The notes beneath the pieces are model-generated. The model worked only from the letters and a program-made list of their open reading frames with translations, did no database searches and had not been told where the DNA came from. A stretch of DNA of 64,000 nt from Chloroflexota bacterium (GTDB lineage: Bacteria; Chloroflexota; Anaerolineae; UBA2200), in NCBI GenBank assembly GCA_014360755.1, contig JACIWX010000001.1, positions 248,001-312,000 on the forward strand, read 5' to 3'. Positions 7,802-17,607 of the stretch are shown here, piece by piece. Numbering within the stretch: the stretch's first letter is position 1; the number at the start of each line of letters is the position of its first letter. Both the position numbers and the translations under genes were made by a program.

Positions 7802-9118
7802 GTGGACAACATGGAACACCCTGACGCAGAAGGGGCTGCTTTTCAAGTAGAAGTCGAGCGGCACTTTCGTTGGAATTTTGTAGTGAATGTGCTGGACGGG
7901 GCATTTTTCTGGCTCGGACTGAGCTTTGCTGCGCCTAGTACTATCTTGCCTCTTTATGTGAGCCATTTAACGGACAGCCGCATTCTGATTGGGTTGGTTG
8001 CCGCGATAGTGGGGTCGGGCTGGTATTTACCGCAGTTGCTTACAGTTCACTATGTAGAGCGCTTGCCGGTAAAGAAAACGTTGGTGATCAACGTTGGCTT
8101 TTTCACCGAGCGATTGCCGTTTGTCTTGATGGCGGTGTCCGTTTTTTTCTTTGCTGGGCGTGCACCGACTGTAGCGTTGTGGGCTTTTTTCATCACTTTG
8201 GTTTGGCGCGCCGTTGGTGCTGGGGTCGTGGCGATAGCATGGCAGGACATGGTAGCCAAAGTCATCCCTGTGCACTACCGGGGGCGTTTGCTGGGCATCG
8301 CGAATTTTTTAGGCACCGCCTTGGGACTAGTTGGGTCAAGCCTGGCGGCGGCGATTCTCGATCGTTATCCCTTTCCCATCAACTTCGGCTTCTGTATGTC
8401 GCTGACGGCGCTGTTTATTTTGGCTTCATGGGTTGCCCTATCTCTCACTCGGGAACCACCTCTGAAATCTCAGAAACCTACCCTGTCTTTGCGCGAATAT
8501 GGGCGATATCTGCCTATTGTGCTGCGGAAAGATCGCAATTTTGCCGCATATCTCGCCAGCAGAATTATGGCAGTGCTTGGCCATATGGGCATCGGTTTTG
8601 TGACCGTCTATGCGGTACAGCGTTGGCATCTAACGGATAGCCAGGCTGGCCTGTATACAGCGGTGTTTCTGGGCGGGCAGGCGGTGGCTAACCTGTTTGC
8701 AGGGGCCTTGGCTGACCGCTACGGGCACAAATTGGTGTTGGAAATCAGCGTATGCCTGTCAGCGCTTTCCATGTTGATTGCTGTGGTGGCCCCTTCGCCT
8801 ATATGGATGTACACAGTCTTTGCCGTGATTGGTGCAGTTGTGGCGGCAGACATCCTTTCTGGCATCATGCTCCCGATGGAATTCGCCAGTGTTGAAGAAC
8901 GGCCTACATATATGGGTTTGGCGAATACAGTTCCCGGCTTGTTCTCTGCTATCGCTCCGCTGATTGGTGGCTGGATTGCTTCGCGTGGAGGCTACAGTAT
9001 GCTATTCCTCGCCGCAACCGTGCTCAGTGCGTTGTCTTGGGTGATACTGCACTGGCTAGTGCAAGAGCCGAGGAATGCTACGCTAGGCGACGCAGAACGC
9101 TTACGGGATATGGCATAG
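7802..9118 (+). CDS. MFS transporter, 12 TM helices
   Basis: Major facilitator superfamily permease of 438 residues with about twelve hydrophobic helices in two halves. The first helix starts near residue 28 (FWLGLSFAAPS). MFS-like loops include RIMAVLGHMG and the second-half loop GALADRYGHKLV between helices 8 and 9 (a Asp-Arg-x-Gly-x-Lys signature). The GTG at 7802 lies 8 nt after GAGG; an ATG at 7811 is the alternative. It is divergent from the transglycosylase/methyltransferase operon, with a 219-bp shared intergenic region. Substrate cannot be read from sequence; drug or metabolite export is a reasonable guess given the neighbour. Confidence 0.85.
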   Translation: MDNMEHPDAEGAAFQVEVERHFRWNFVVNVLDGAFFWLGLSFAAPSTILPLYVSHLTDSRILIGLVAAIVGSGWYLPQLLTVHYVERLPVKKTLVINVGFFTERLPFVLMAVSVFFFAGRAPTVALWAFFITLVWRAVGAGVVAIAWQDMVAKVIPVHYRGRLLGIANFLGTALGLVGSSLAAAILDRYPFPINFGFCMSLTALFILASWVALSLTREPPLKSQKPTLSLREYGRYLPIVLRKDRNFAAYLASRIMAVLGHMGIGFVTVYAVQRWHLTDSQAGLYTAVFLGGQAVANLFAGALADRYGHKLVLEISVCLSALSMLIAVVAPSPIWMYTVFAVIGAVVAADILSGIMLPMEFASVEERPTYMGLANTVPGLFSAIAPLIGGWIASRGGYSMLFLAATVLSALSWVILHWLVQEPRNATLGDAERLRDMA

Positions 9119-9171
9119 CACCGTCGGTTGCACTATGTGATAAAACGCGTTCTGCGCTACAGCGAACTGCA

Positions 9172-9786
<615 letters not shown>

Positions 9787-9946
9787 TCCCACCTCATAGG
9801 GCGCGGATTAGCGGTGAAAAATAGCCTGGGCAAGGGAACTCCGGTGCAGGTTTTGGCGTCATCATTTATGAAAGTGTGCATGCCTACAGAAGCAGGAGAT
9901 GTGCGCTCTGTGCGCACGCACAATTCATGGTCAGGAGGGAGGTGCC

Positions 9947-10084
9947 TTGAACACGATACATCCTCTTTGGCTGCCCATTGTATTGTTGATCGTTGCCCTT
10001 TGGCTGCCAGCCTGTGCGCATGAGCCTGAGGGCAACGATCCGGTTATTCTTGACGCCCCTCGGTCCGACGAGGCCGAGGAATAG
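9947..10084 (+). CDS. Small predicted lipoprotein (45 aa), TTG start
   Basis: A TTG at 9947 follows the SD GGAGGGAGG by 4 nt. The product has a short N-terminus, a hydrophobic helix (LWLPIVLLIVALW) and a lipobox LPAC, then an acidic tail of about 20 residues (HEPEGNDPVILDAPRSDEAE). An exported, lipid-anchored mini-protein is the simplest reading. No family recognised. It lies between the exonuclease gene and the transketolase genes, convergent with the latter. Confidence 0.55.
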   Translation: MNTIHPLWLPIVLLIVALWLPACAHEPEGNDPVILDAPRSDEAEE

Positions 10085-10097
10085 AGGGCGGAAAGGG

Positions 10098-11048
10098 TTA
10101 GCCCCTTTTCGCCTTCAATACATCCTCTACCGCAGCAACGATGTGCTTTGCCGTGAGGCCAAACTCCTCAAATAGCTCCTCTGGCGTGCCGGACTCGCCA
10201 AAGCGATCCTGGATGCCGATGAAGCGCATGGGCACAGGATAGGTTTGCACCACCACCTCGGCGACGGCGCTGCCAAAGCCCCCCATCACCTGATGCTCTT
10301 CGACAGTAACGATAGCACCCGTTTCCCGTGCGGCTTTGGCGATAGCCTCCCGGTCTATTGGTTTCACCGTGTGCATATTCAGTAGGCGCGCAGAGATGCC
10401 TTTCTCTTTCAGCGTTTGGACTGCCTTCATGCATTCCCAGAGCACGGGGCCGTTGTTCATGATGGTTACATCGGTACCGTCGTTAATCAGGTTTGCCTTG
10501 CCCATAATGAATGGATCTTCTGGCTTGGTAACAATGGGGACCGGTTCGCGCCCGAAACGCACATACACTGGGCCCACGTGCTTACAAGCCCAGATGACTG
10601 CTTTCTTGGTTTCGTAATAATCAGCGGGCACGATAACGGTCATGTTGGGGAGCACGCGCATGGTAGCTACATCCTCTAGTGCCTGGTGGGTTGCCCCATC
10701 CTGCCCTACGGAAATGCCCCCGTGTGCCCCGCCAATCTTCACATTCAGGTTGCTGTAGCAAGTGGTGGTGCGGATTTGATCCCAGGCTCGACCTGCCACA
10801 AAGACGCCATAGGTACTGACCCAGGGGATTTTACCCACCATGGCCAGTCCCGCTGCGGCATTGAGCATATTCTGTTCAGCAATGCCAAAGTCGAAGAAAC
10901 GGTCAGGGTATTTCTGCGCAAACCAGAGCGCGCGGGTCGAGTCGGTCAGATCAGCGCCTAGCACAACGATGCGCTCGTCCTGGGCGCCCATCTCAACCAG
11001 AGCGTCTCCATATCCATCCCGAGTTGCTTTCCACTTGATTTCGGACAT
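10098..11048 (-). CDS. Transketolase, C-terminal subunit
   Basis: The second half of a split transketolase (316 aa): a pyrimidine-binding domain followed by the transketolase C-terminal domain. Seen: LGADLTDSTRALWFAQKYPDR, FDFGIAEQNMLNAAAGLAMVG (the Glu of the GIAEQNM motif activates ThDP), GGAHGGISVGQDGATHQ and VTVEEHQVMGGFG. Pairs with the N-terminal subunit encoded 10 bp upstream to move two-carbon ketol units in the non-oxidative pentose phosphate pathway. AAGGAG precedes the ATG. Splitting into two subunits is common in Chloroflexota, Firmicutes and archaea. Confidence 0.93.
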   Translation of the reverse strand: MSEIKWKATRDGYGDALVEMGAQDERIVVLGADLTDSTRALWFAQKYPDRFFDFGIAEQNMLNAAAGLAMVGKIPWVSTYGVFVAGRAWDQIRTTTCYSNLNVKIGGAHGGISVGQDGATHQALEDVATMRVLPNMTVIVPADYYETKKAVIWACKHVGPVYVRFGREPVPIVTKPEDPFIMGKANLINDGTDVTIMNNGPVLWECMKAVQTLKEKGISARLLNMHTVKPIDREAIAKAARETGAIVTVEEHQVMGGFGSAVAEVVVQTYPVPMRFIGIQDRFGESGTPEELFEEFGLTAKHIVAAVEDVLKAKRG

Positions 11049-11058
11049 TGTCTACTCC

Positions 11059-11901
11059 TTAGAAATCGAAATATTCGGCCGGGCAGGCCAGTTCTTTCAG
11101 TGCCTCACGGCATTGATCGGGCTTGGGCGCTTTGCCATGCCACTCGGCTTGGTTCTCCATCCAGGACACGCCCTTGCCCTTTACCGTCTTGGCGATGATG
11201 ACCGTGGGCTGGCCTTTCACCTGCTTTGCTTGGTCAAGGGCTTCCATGCACTGTGCCATATCGTGGCCATCGATCTCGATCACATGCCAGCGGAAGGCCC
11301 GCCATTTGTCAGCCAATGGCTGTAAGCCCATGACATCCTCCACCCAGCCGTCAATCTGTAAACCGTTGTTGTCCAAGATCACACAAAGGTTATCCAGCTT
11401 GTAATGCCCGGCGGACATGATTGCTTCCCAGGTAGAGCCCTCCTGGTTCTCCCCATCGCCCATGATACAGTAGACGCGGTTGGGCTTGCCGTCCATGCGT
11501 AATCCCAAAGCCACTCCTACGGCGATGGATAAGCCCTGCCCAAGGGAACCAGTGCCCACTTCGATGCCTGGGCACTCGATATTGGGGTGTCCTTGCAGGC
11601 GACTGCCAAATTTACGGAACGTCCTCAGCTCTGACCGCTCAATGTACCCCGATTCCGCCAGCAGGGAGAAGATAAGCGGAGAGACGTGGCCCTTGGAGAA
11701 AATCACTCGGTCGCGTCCCTCCCACTGGCAATTCCGCGGGTCGTGCTTGAGGGCGTAGAAATACAGAGCCACACAGATGTCTGTAGCAGACAGGGAGCCA
11801 CCTGGGTGGCCAGATTGTGCATGCGCTAGTGCCCAGATGATGTCACAGCGTATGCGATGGGCGATCTTTTTCAATTCTTCGACCTTTGCTTGATCTACCA
11901 T
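11059..11901 (-). CDS. Transketolase, N-terminal (ThDP-binding) subunit
   Basis: 280 residues carrying the diphosphate-binding domain: AHAQSGHPGGSLSATDICVALY near the N-terminus, GSLGQGLSIAVGVALG, and the ThDP/Mg motif MGDGENQEGSTWEA followed by NLCVILDNNGLQIDG. First gene of a two-gene operon with the C-terminal subunit. The ATG at 11901 follows AAGGAAGGAGAATC. A shortened MITE copy lies just upstream (11941-12063), so it may affect transcription of this operon. Confidence 0.94.
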   Translation of the reverse strand: MVDQAKVEELKKIAHRIRCDIIWALAHAQSGHPGGSLSATDICVALYFYALKHDPRNCQWEGRDRVIFSKGHVSPLIFSLLAESGYIERSELRTFRKFGSRLQGHPNIECPGIEVGTGSLGQGLSIAVGVALGLRMDGKPNRVYCIMGDGENQEGSTWEAIMSAGHYKLDNLCVILDNNGLQIDGWVEDVMGLQPLADKWRAFRWHVIEIDGHDMAQCMEALDQAKQVKGQPTVIIAKTVKGKGVSWMENQAEWHGKAPKPDQCREALKELACPAEYFDF

Positions 11902-11940
11902 GATTCTCCTTCCTTCATATTCTATATACTATCTCGAATT

Positions 11941-12063
11941 GAGGTGTTGAATCTTTTCACCCTGAGCGAAAGGTCTCGCGTAACTTTAGCCGTATTTGTC
12001 CAAGCAGTGCGAGATGCTTCACTTCGTTCAGCATGACACTGAGAGGGTCTTTCCAACACTCTC
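11941..12063. mobile_element. MITE copy A (short, internally deleted)
   Basis: Begins GAGGTGTTGAATC and ends CCAACACTCTC, matching the terminal inverted repeats of the other four copies. The interior keeps GGTCTCGCGTAACTTTAGCC and the TTCAGCATGACA block but lacks other parts. No clear target duplication. Confidence 0.75.
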
Positions 12064-12096
12064 TAGCACTAGACAGCGATATTGCTATTCGTTTCT

Positions 12097-13389
12097 CTAT
12101 GTGGAAGAGGCAGTAGAGACCACATTGCCACGCTTGATCACTGTCTGCACCAAATTAGTGCCAAAGCGATAAGCCAGGTGCCGATAGTCATCCACTGCCA
12201 AGATGAGCAAGTCAGCGACGAACCCTGGTTGCAGACGGCCCAAATCTGTGCCCCTGCCAATGGCATAGGCGGCATTGACCGTGCTCGCAACAATGGCCTC
12301 TGCAGGGGTCATCTTCATGAAACGACAAGCCAGGGCCATCATCAAGGGCATGGATTCGCAATAACAGGTACCGGGGTTTAGATCTGTCCCCAATGCTACG
12401 GGCAGGCCTGCCGAGATCATCGTACGTGCATCGGCGTATTCGTGTTGGCCCAAGCCAAAGGGTGTTCCGGGCAATAACACACCAATTACCCCAGCTGTAG
12501 CCATGGCGGCTATTTCCTCTGCTGGCGTGCGCAGCAGATGATCCGCCGAAACAGCGCCCAGTTTGGCTGCCAGGCGTGCCGCGCCCAGGTGGGCGAATTC
12601 ATCGGCATGTACCTTTAACGGCATTCCCAGCGCCTTGGCTGCCTTCAGAATGCGCTCTGTCTGTTGCAGGTCAAATGCGCCCTCGTCGCAGAAGACATCG
12701 CAGAATGGCAGTGCGCGAGGTGAGCCGTTGCCGGGCAGGGAGTAATGCTTTTGGCATACGGCAAGCAGCATCTCGTCTACAATGAGGTCTATATAAGCCT
12801 CAGCCCGATCTCTGTACTCCTCTGGCAGTGCATGGGCACCGAGAAAGGTGGGCACCAATTCCACCGGCTGAGAAGAGTTCAAAAGGTGGATAGCTTCCAA
12901 GCACTTCAATTCATCGGCAGTGGTTAAACCATAGCCAGTTTTGGCTTCGGCGGTGGTGGTTCCATGGGCCAACATGCGTGCCAGACGGGGCTGAGCTTCT
13001 TCTATGAGTTGTGCTAGCGAGGCAGCGCGCGTCGCACGCACAGTGCTCATAATGCCACCCCCCGCCGCCATGATCTCCAGGTAGGTTGCGCCGGCAATGC
13101 GGTGCTCGAATTCGTCCTCTCGCGACCCCGCAAAGACCAAGTGCGTATGGGCGTCTACAAAGCCCGGCAAGACCACCCGCCCCGCTGCATCCCATGTGTG
13201 GGAGGCACGGTAATGGCTTCGTATTTCAGCACTAGTGCCTGTAGCAACAATACGGCCTTCGGCAATGGCGACTGCGCCATCTGCGATGATACCTAAATCG
13301 CTCATTGCCTGACCCGAACAAGGCCCATGGCCAGCTAACGTTAGCAACTGGCCCGCGCCGTGCACAATCAGATCAACTTCTATGGACAC
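12097..13389 (-). CDS. hutI: Imidazolonepropionase
   Basis: Amidohydrolase that opens 4-imidazolone-5-propionate to N-formimino-L-glutamate in histidine degradation. Metal ligands and landmarks are visible: DAHTHLVFAGSREDEF (His-x-His), GGGIMSTVRATR, EAKTGYGLTT, PLKVHADEF, ADHLLRT and ALGTDLNPGTCYCESMP. Its 430 residues match the family length. The GTG at 13389 follows GAGGAAG. No other hut gene (hutH, hutU, ftcD) is in the window, so the rest of the pathway must be elsewhere. Confidence 0.95.
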   Translation of the reverse strand: MSIEVDLIVHGAGQLLTLAGHGPCSGQAMSDLGIIADGAVAIAEGRIVATGTSAEIRSHYRASHTWDAAGRVVLPGFVDAHTHLVFAGSREDEFEHRIAGATYLEIMAAGGGIMSTVRATRAASLAQLIEEAQPRLARMLAHGTTTAEAKTGYGLTTADELKCLEAIHLLNSSQPVELVPTFLGAHALPEEYRDRAEAYIDLIVDEMLLAVCQKHYSLPGNGSPRALPFCDVFCDEGAFDLQQTERILKAAKALGMPLKVHADEFAHLGAARLAAKLGAVSADHLLRTPAEEIAAMATAGVIGVLLPGTPFGLGQHEYADARTMISAGLPVALGTDLNPGTCYCESMPLMMALACRFMKMTPAEAIVASTVNAAYAIGRGTDLGRLQPGFVADLLILAVDDYRHLAYRFGTNLVQTVIKRGNVVSTASST

Positions 13390-13504
13390 GCCACTTCCTC
13401 ATTGAAGTTACTGCAAATGACAAGTATAGTTTACCTGGGTTCTCGTTTTTAGTCAACCTCATTGCTTGGGTGGGTAGTTGGCAGTTCACTGCGCTTTCTC
13501 TAGG

Positions 13505-14014
13505 CTACTCCTCCGCAAGAGCGAGCACCAGGGGCAAATATTGCCAATATGTGACCTGTGGCACAGTGGGTAAGCTCACGTCGAAGGTGGTAGACAGCGC
13601 AACGCTCCAGCAGGACCCAGCGTTGATATTGGCTTGCACTGTGTATGTGCCTGGGGGTAGAGTACCTATGGTATTTGTCATTGTCCAGGTGCTAATGACC
13701 GTCAGACATATCACTGGTACAATAGTGGACAGATCCACTACGGTGAAGTCAAGGTAAATGCGATTGCCATCCATGGACTGCGTGCAGGTCACTGCAGGGC
13801 AAGAACTGCTCCACGGTGCAGAAGTGATCACGAGAATTTCATCGCTCGGCGTAGGATTGGCGGGATGAACTATAATGCTGCCTGAGTGGCAGAAGCAGTT
13901 TTCGGTACAGGGAGTAACGGTGATGGGTGGCTGTGCAAGCTGGGCGTTGGCTGGCGCTATGCTCAGCAGCATTACTGCCAGGAACAGGTTGATACAGCGA
14001 AATTTTCGGGACAT
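13505..14014 (-). CDS. Small secreted protein with C-terminal YLPLVL motif
   Basis: 169 residues from the ATG at 14014, which follows AAAGGAG by 8 nt; a longer open frame upstream lacks an SD. A signal peptide (MSRKFRCINLFLAVMLLSIA, cleavage after ANA) precedes an Ig-like beta-rich region with six or more Cys residues. The C-terminus reads YWQYLPLVLALAEE. A Tyr-Leu-Pro-Leu-Val segment near the end is a feature I associate with exported proteins of Chloroflexota; its role is unknown. No family recognised. Confidence 0.6.
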   Translation of the reverse strand: MSRKFRCINLFLAVMLLSIAPANAQLAQPPITVTPCTENCFCHSGSIIVHPANPTPSDEILVITSAPWSSSCPAVTCTQSMDGNRIYLDFTVVDLSTIVPVICLTVISTWTMTNTIGTLPPGTYTVQANINAGSCWSVALSTTFDVSLPTVPQVTYWQYLPLVLALAEE

Positions 14015-14073
14015 TTCGCTAGCTCCTTTGTCTCGCCCTAGGGGCGCGAAAGGAGCGTTGAGCAAGACGCTCC

Positions 14074-14922
14074 TTAGCCTTCTCTCTCCGTCATCCTTTG
14101 GAAAGATTGGAACAGGCGCATGGTTACCGGGCCGGGCTGGCCATTGCCTATTGTCTGGCCATCAATTTGGGTGATGGGCAGGACCTCGGACGTTGTACTG
14201 GTGAGAAAGACCTCTTGGGCATGATACATTTGCTCCACGGTGAATGGTTCTTCGCGCACGGGAATTCGCAAGGCTGCAGCCAATTGTAGCACGATCTGAC
14301 GGGTGATACCGCCCAGAATGTGGTGGTTAGCGGGGTGGGTTGCCAGCACGCCGTCCAACACGGCAAAGATATTCGTGCTGGAACCCTCGGTAACGATCCC
14401 GTCGCGGACTAGGATGGCTTCAAATGCTCCTCTCTCCCGAGCCTGAGTTTTTGCCATGACGTTAGGCAAGAGCATAATGCTTTTGATGTCACAGCGCTGC
14501 CAGCGCAGGTCAGGAACCGTGATAGCGCTCACGCCACGTGTCCGGGCTTCTGCAGGCAGGCTGTGGATGGGCTGTGGCATGACCAGCAGCGTGGGATGCG
14601 GTTCAGCAGGAAAGGCATGGGTGCGGGGATGTGCGGTGCCCCGGGTGCACTCGATGTAGAAGTTGGTATCCTGCAGGTTGTTCTCAGCCAGTAAGCGTGC
14701 GATAATGGCGGGTAATTCCGCCACAGCCTTGGGCAAGGGCAGGCATGCTCCCTGCGCGCTGCGCTGCAGGCGCTGCAAGTGAGCCTCGAGCTGGAAGGGC
14801 CGTCCCTGATAGTAGCGCACTACTTCGTAGACGCCATCCGCAAAAAGGAATCCACGATCCTCCACCGATACCGTTGCCTTTTCCAACGGCAGGTATTCGC
14901 CGTTCAGGTAAATAATCGTCAT
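14074..14922 (-). CDS. dat: D-amino acid aminotransferase (class IV PLP enzyme)
   Basis: Fold-type IV aminotransferase of 282 residues. Seen: VSVEDRGFLFADGVYEVVR, RWQRCDIKSIMLLPNV (the PLP Lys is in DIKS), EAILVRDGIVTEGSSTNIF and TSTTSEVLPI. The DGVYEVVR and TEGSSTN pattern fits D-alanine aminotransferase better than branched-chain BCAT, although the two are close. It would supply D-Glu or D-Ala for the cell wall; alr is also present in this window. The ATG at 14922 follows GGAGCAGAGC; the ORF upstream of it has no SD. Confidence 0.85.
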   Translation of the reverse strand: MTIIYLNGEYLPLEKATVSVEDRGFLFADGVYEVVRYYQGRPFQLEAHLQRLQRSAQGACLPLPKAVAELPAIIARLLAENNLQDTNFYIECTRGTAHPRTHAFPAEPHPTLLVMPQPIHSLPAEARTRGVSAITVPDLRWQRCDIKSIMLLPNVMAKTQARERGAFEAILVRDGIVTEGSSTNIFAVLDGVLATHPANHHILGGITRQIVLQLAAALRIPVREEPFTVEQMYHAQEVFLTSTTSEVLPITQIDGQTIGNGQPGPVTMRLFQSFQRMTEREG

Positions 14923-15198
14923 GCTCTGCTCCGTATTTCCGTTTGTGGCCATATCTAGTATAGCGCGTCTTTGTCTTTCTGCCAAAGTCAGATCGTAGGG
15001 GAGATTCTACAACAGTGCAGCGGACCCAGTTTCGAGGCAAACATGAATTAGGGTGTGGCGGACGGCCATCAACGAATGTGGACACGAATAAACGAATGCT
15101 AGCGCAATCCCTTCGTTATTCCATGATAGATTCGTGGATGGCTCCCTCCTCTCCGCTTGCTCCAGGTTGCAGGATATTCCACGCGCTACATGCTGCGT

Positions 15199-15226
15199 TT
15201 GACAGGAAGACACTTTTGGTTATAAT
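15199..15226 (+). promoter_or_regulatory. Consensus promoter of tRNA-Lys
   Basis: Perfect TTGACA at 15199-15204, a 16-bp spacer, and perfect TATAAT at 15221-15226, placing the start at the first bases of the tRNA. Confidence 0.9.
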
Positions 15227-15235
15227 GCGGGCTGT

Positions 15236-15309
<74 letters not shown>

Positions 15310-15418
15310 TGGGATAGTAGCTGTAAGTAAATGGCAGAAAAAGCATTGTGACGCTTTCCAAATCCACAGTGCGGCGTCGGTAAGCGAGCACACCAACGTG
15401 GAGATGTTTTACTGGAGA

Positions 15419-15453
15419 AGCCCTGTCGTGTAAGTTCACCGGCGGGGCTTTTT
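15419..15453 (+). terminator. Intrinsic terminator after tRNA-Lys
   Basis: A 10-bp stem (AGCCCTGTCG with CGGCGGGGCT, including G-U pairs), 11-nt loop, then a T run. Its 3' half plus following bases (15440-15458) is repeated at 15937-15954. Confidence 0.8.
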
Positions 15454-15497
15454 GATTGTCTATACAGGAATGCTATTTGTGGGTTCGGAGGTTGCGC

Positions 15498-15899
15498 ATG
15501 AGGCGATTATTGCTGGTTCTTGTTATTATGTTAGCAATGGCCTTGGGCGTTCGTGCTGCGTGGCAGCAGACCAAGACCTCCTACGCAGTGGGGGTGATAA
15601 CGTCGCCTTCTGGCGACGGCACCTTTCGTGTCCTACCTGCCTATTGTGGTGCGGTGAGGCCTGGGGATAGTGCCTTCTGCGCTGTATTCGTGGAAAACCT
15701 GTCTGACAGCACAATCCATGTGGATGATTATTGGGTAGTTAGCCAGCGGCCCGACGTGATTGTGGATAGTGTAGAGATGTGGAACAGGGACATCCCTTAT
15801 AATGGAAAGGAGTCGCTAAATATTCATTTTCATGTTTTGCCTACCGCTACTCCGGGTGGCTTTGTCCTTGAAGTGACAGTTACATGCTTAGGGCGATAA
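15498..15899 (+). CDS. Small secreted protein, family unknown
   Basis: 133 residues from the ATG at 15498, with GGAGG 6 nt upstream. The signal peptide (MRRLLLVLVIMLAMALGVRA) is followed by a beta-rich region with three Cys residues, as in RPGDSAFCAVFVENLSDSTI and PTATPGGFVLEVTV. The composition suggests an Ig-like or adhesin-like fold, but I do not recognise the family. It sits between two copies of an 18-bp repeat derived from the tRNA-Lys terminator, suggesting local duplication or insertion next to the tRNA gene. Confidence 0.6.
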   Translation: MRRLLLVLVIMLAMALGVRAAWQQTKTSYAVGVITSPSGDGTFRVLPAYCGAVRPGDSAFCAVFVENLSDSTIHVDDYWVVSQRPDVIVDSVEMWNRDIPYNGKESLNIHFHVLPTATPGGFVLEVTVTCLGR

Positions 15900-16311
15900 C
15901 AGCAATGGCTGGCTTTTTCTAGCAGTGCAGAGTTGTCGGCGGGGCTTTTGATTGCTGAAAAATAGACCAGCTGATTCGCTATAAATAGAGTGTCAACTCT
16001 TAACAAAAGACCACTATTAGTAGTGGTTTTGGGCGTTGTAGATACTATATCTAGTGGCTAACTCGGTAGAGTACTGATCCTTAGTGATTTCCATGCACAT
16101 TTCCAACTGAACCGCCGAGGATTGCCTGCACTGAGTATTCAAGAGGACATAATACTCATCGCAGTAAGTTGCCCCTTCTTATTTCTGTACTTTTGATTGC
16201 GAATAGCAGAGTGAAAAGGCTGCACGTCTGAACAGTTTAGAAATGCCCTGGGTCAGCAGATACTTGTGTTGCTCCATGAACTCGTATGCAGGGTAGATAA
16301 AGGAGGCCAAT
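15900..16311. other. Non-coding stretch with repeat, hairpin and tRNA-like relic
   Basis: 412 bp without a convincing gene. It holds a second copy of the terminator 3' half (15937-15954), a short hairpin CCACTA-TTAG-TAGTGG followed by TTTT (16011-16030, a plausible terminator), and, at about 16053-16090, a decayed tRNA-Lys-like segment that keeps AACTCGGTAGAG and CTGATCCTTAG. The rest shows nothing I can name. Confidence 0.5.
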
Positions 16312-17385
16312 ATGCGGCGGTTGTCTATCTTTTGTATGCTTCTGGCAATAATGCTATGCCTGTCCTCATTGCGCGTTCTTGCTCTGTTGCCTGGTACTGC
16401 TGTAGTTCCAACACCTGCCCCGATTTACTGCACATGGGCGCGGGTTGTCTCTGTGATTGACGGCGATACGATAGAAGTAGACATCGCTGGCACTACCTAT
16501 CGGGTTCGTTACATCGGCATCAATACGCCCGAAGCAGGAGAACCATGCTATGAGCAAAGCACCGCTGAAAATCGGGCTCTGGTTGCGGGGCAGGTGGTGT
16601 GTCTCGAGAGCGATGTATCTCCAACTGATCGATACGGACGACTGCTACGCTATGTGTATGTAGGCGATCTATTTGTAAATGCTGAGTTGGTACGACGTGG
16701 CTATGCTCAAGTCATGACGATCCAGCCTAACGTGAAATATGTAGAGTTATTCCGGCAATTAGAGCGGGAAGCGCGGCAAGCTGGGCGGGGATGCTGGAGC
16801 GCTATTACGGTTTCTTGTAACGCCGATGTCATTCGTGACGGTGTAGTCAACTTGTTTGACTTGGTAGCTGTGGCTTGCCGTTATGATACTCAGGCACTAC
16901 CTGGCACCCCAGAAGATGCCAATAGAGATGGTCGTATAGATCTCTTTGACGTGGTCTGTGTAGCTAGGAGCATTCAAACAAGTGCCGCGCCATGGCCAAC
17001 CCCTACACGTATACCGAGCGTTGTACCCACACCGACAGTAGTACCATCTATATCCAATGTGCGCATTGCTTCTTGGTGTTCCCAGTTTGACGCACCAGGG
17101 AACGATCATAATAACCTGAACGGTGAATACGTGTGTTTTGAAAATAGAGGGACAGCACCTGCCAATATAACGGGTTGGCGCGTCAGAGACGAGTATGGAC
17201 ACACTTATACTTTTCCGACCTTCATGCTGGCAGTTGGTGCGCATGTTAAGCTGCGCACAGGTTGCGGCACAAACACAGCCACTGATTTGTACTGGTGCCG
17301 AACACAAGCAGTCTGGAACAATGACCATGATACGGTATACCTGTATGATAGCACGTGGGCACTTGTGGACTCGTACACGTATTAG
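16312..17385 (+). CDS. Secreted thermonuclease with dockerin-like and lamin-tail domains
   Basis: 357 residues: a signal peptide (about 1-25); a staphylococcal-nuclease domain (about 41-165) with VIDGDTIEVD, YRVRYIGINTPEAGEPC and DRYGRLLRYVY, which keep the Arg, Glu and second Arg of the active site; a dockerin-type calcium repeat pair (about 166-225: VIRDGVVNLFDLVAVACRY and DANRDGRIDLFDVVCVARS); a short Pro/Thr linker; and a C-terminal lamin-tail-like domain (about 245-357: GEYVCFENRGTAPANITGW, NNDHDTVYLYD). GGAGG precedes the ATG. It would cut extracellular DNA or RNA. The dockerin suggests docking to a cohesin, none of which is seen here. Confidence 0.85.
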   Translation: MRRLSIFCMLLAIMLCLSSLRVLALLPGTAVVPTPAPIYCTWARVVSVIDGDTIEVDIAGTTYRVRYIGINTPEAGEPCYEQSTAENRALVAGQVVCLESDVSPTDRYGRLLRYVYVGDLFVNAELVRRGYAQVMTIQPNVKYVELFRQLEREARQAGRGCWSAITVSCNADVIRDGVVNLFDLVAVACRYDTQALPGTPEDANRDGRIDLFDVVCVARSIQTSAAPWPTPTRIPSVVPTPTVVPSISNVRIASWCSQFDAPGNDHNNLNGEYVCFENRGTAPANITGWRVRDEYGHTYTFPTFMLAVGAHVKLRTGCGTNTATDLYWCRTQAVWNNDHDTVYLYDSTWALVDSYTY

Positions 17386-17607
17386 GAGCTTATGCCGTTA
17401 AGAATCAGCCATTTGATAGAAAAATTGTTACCTTACTGATACCTTATAGCAACCCTAAAGTTACATTGGCAGTGTATAATTGCAATAGTTATCCTGATCA
17501 TGTGCCCCTGGCTGGTCCCTGGGGTCATCACAGTAAGGTGTGGCGTGTCCACAAGGTAGCGGATGGCGCAATGTACATCTTACGGATGGCCCATCTTTTG
17601 TTGTCTC

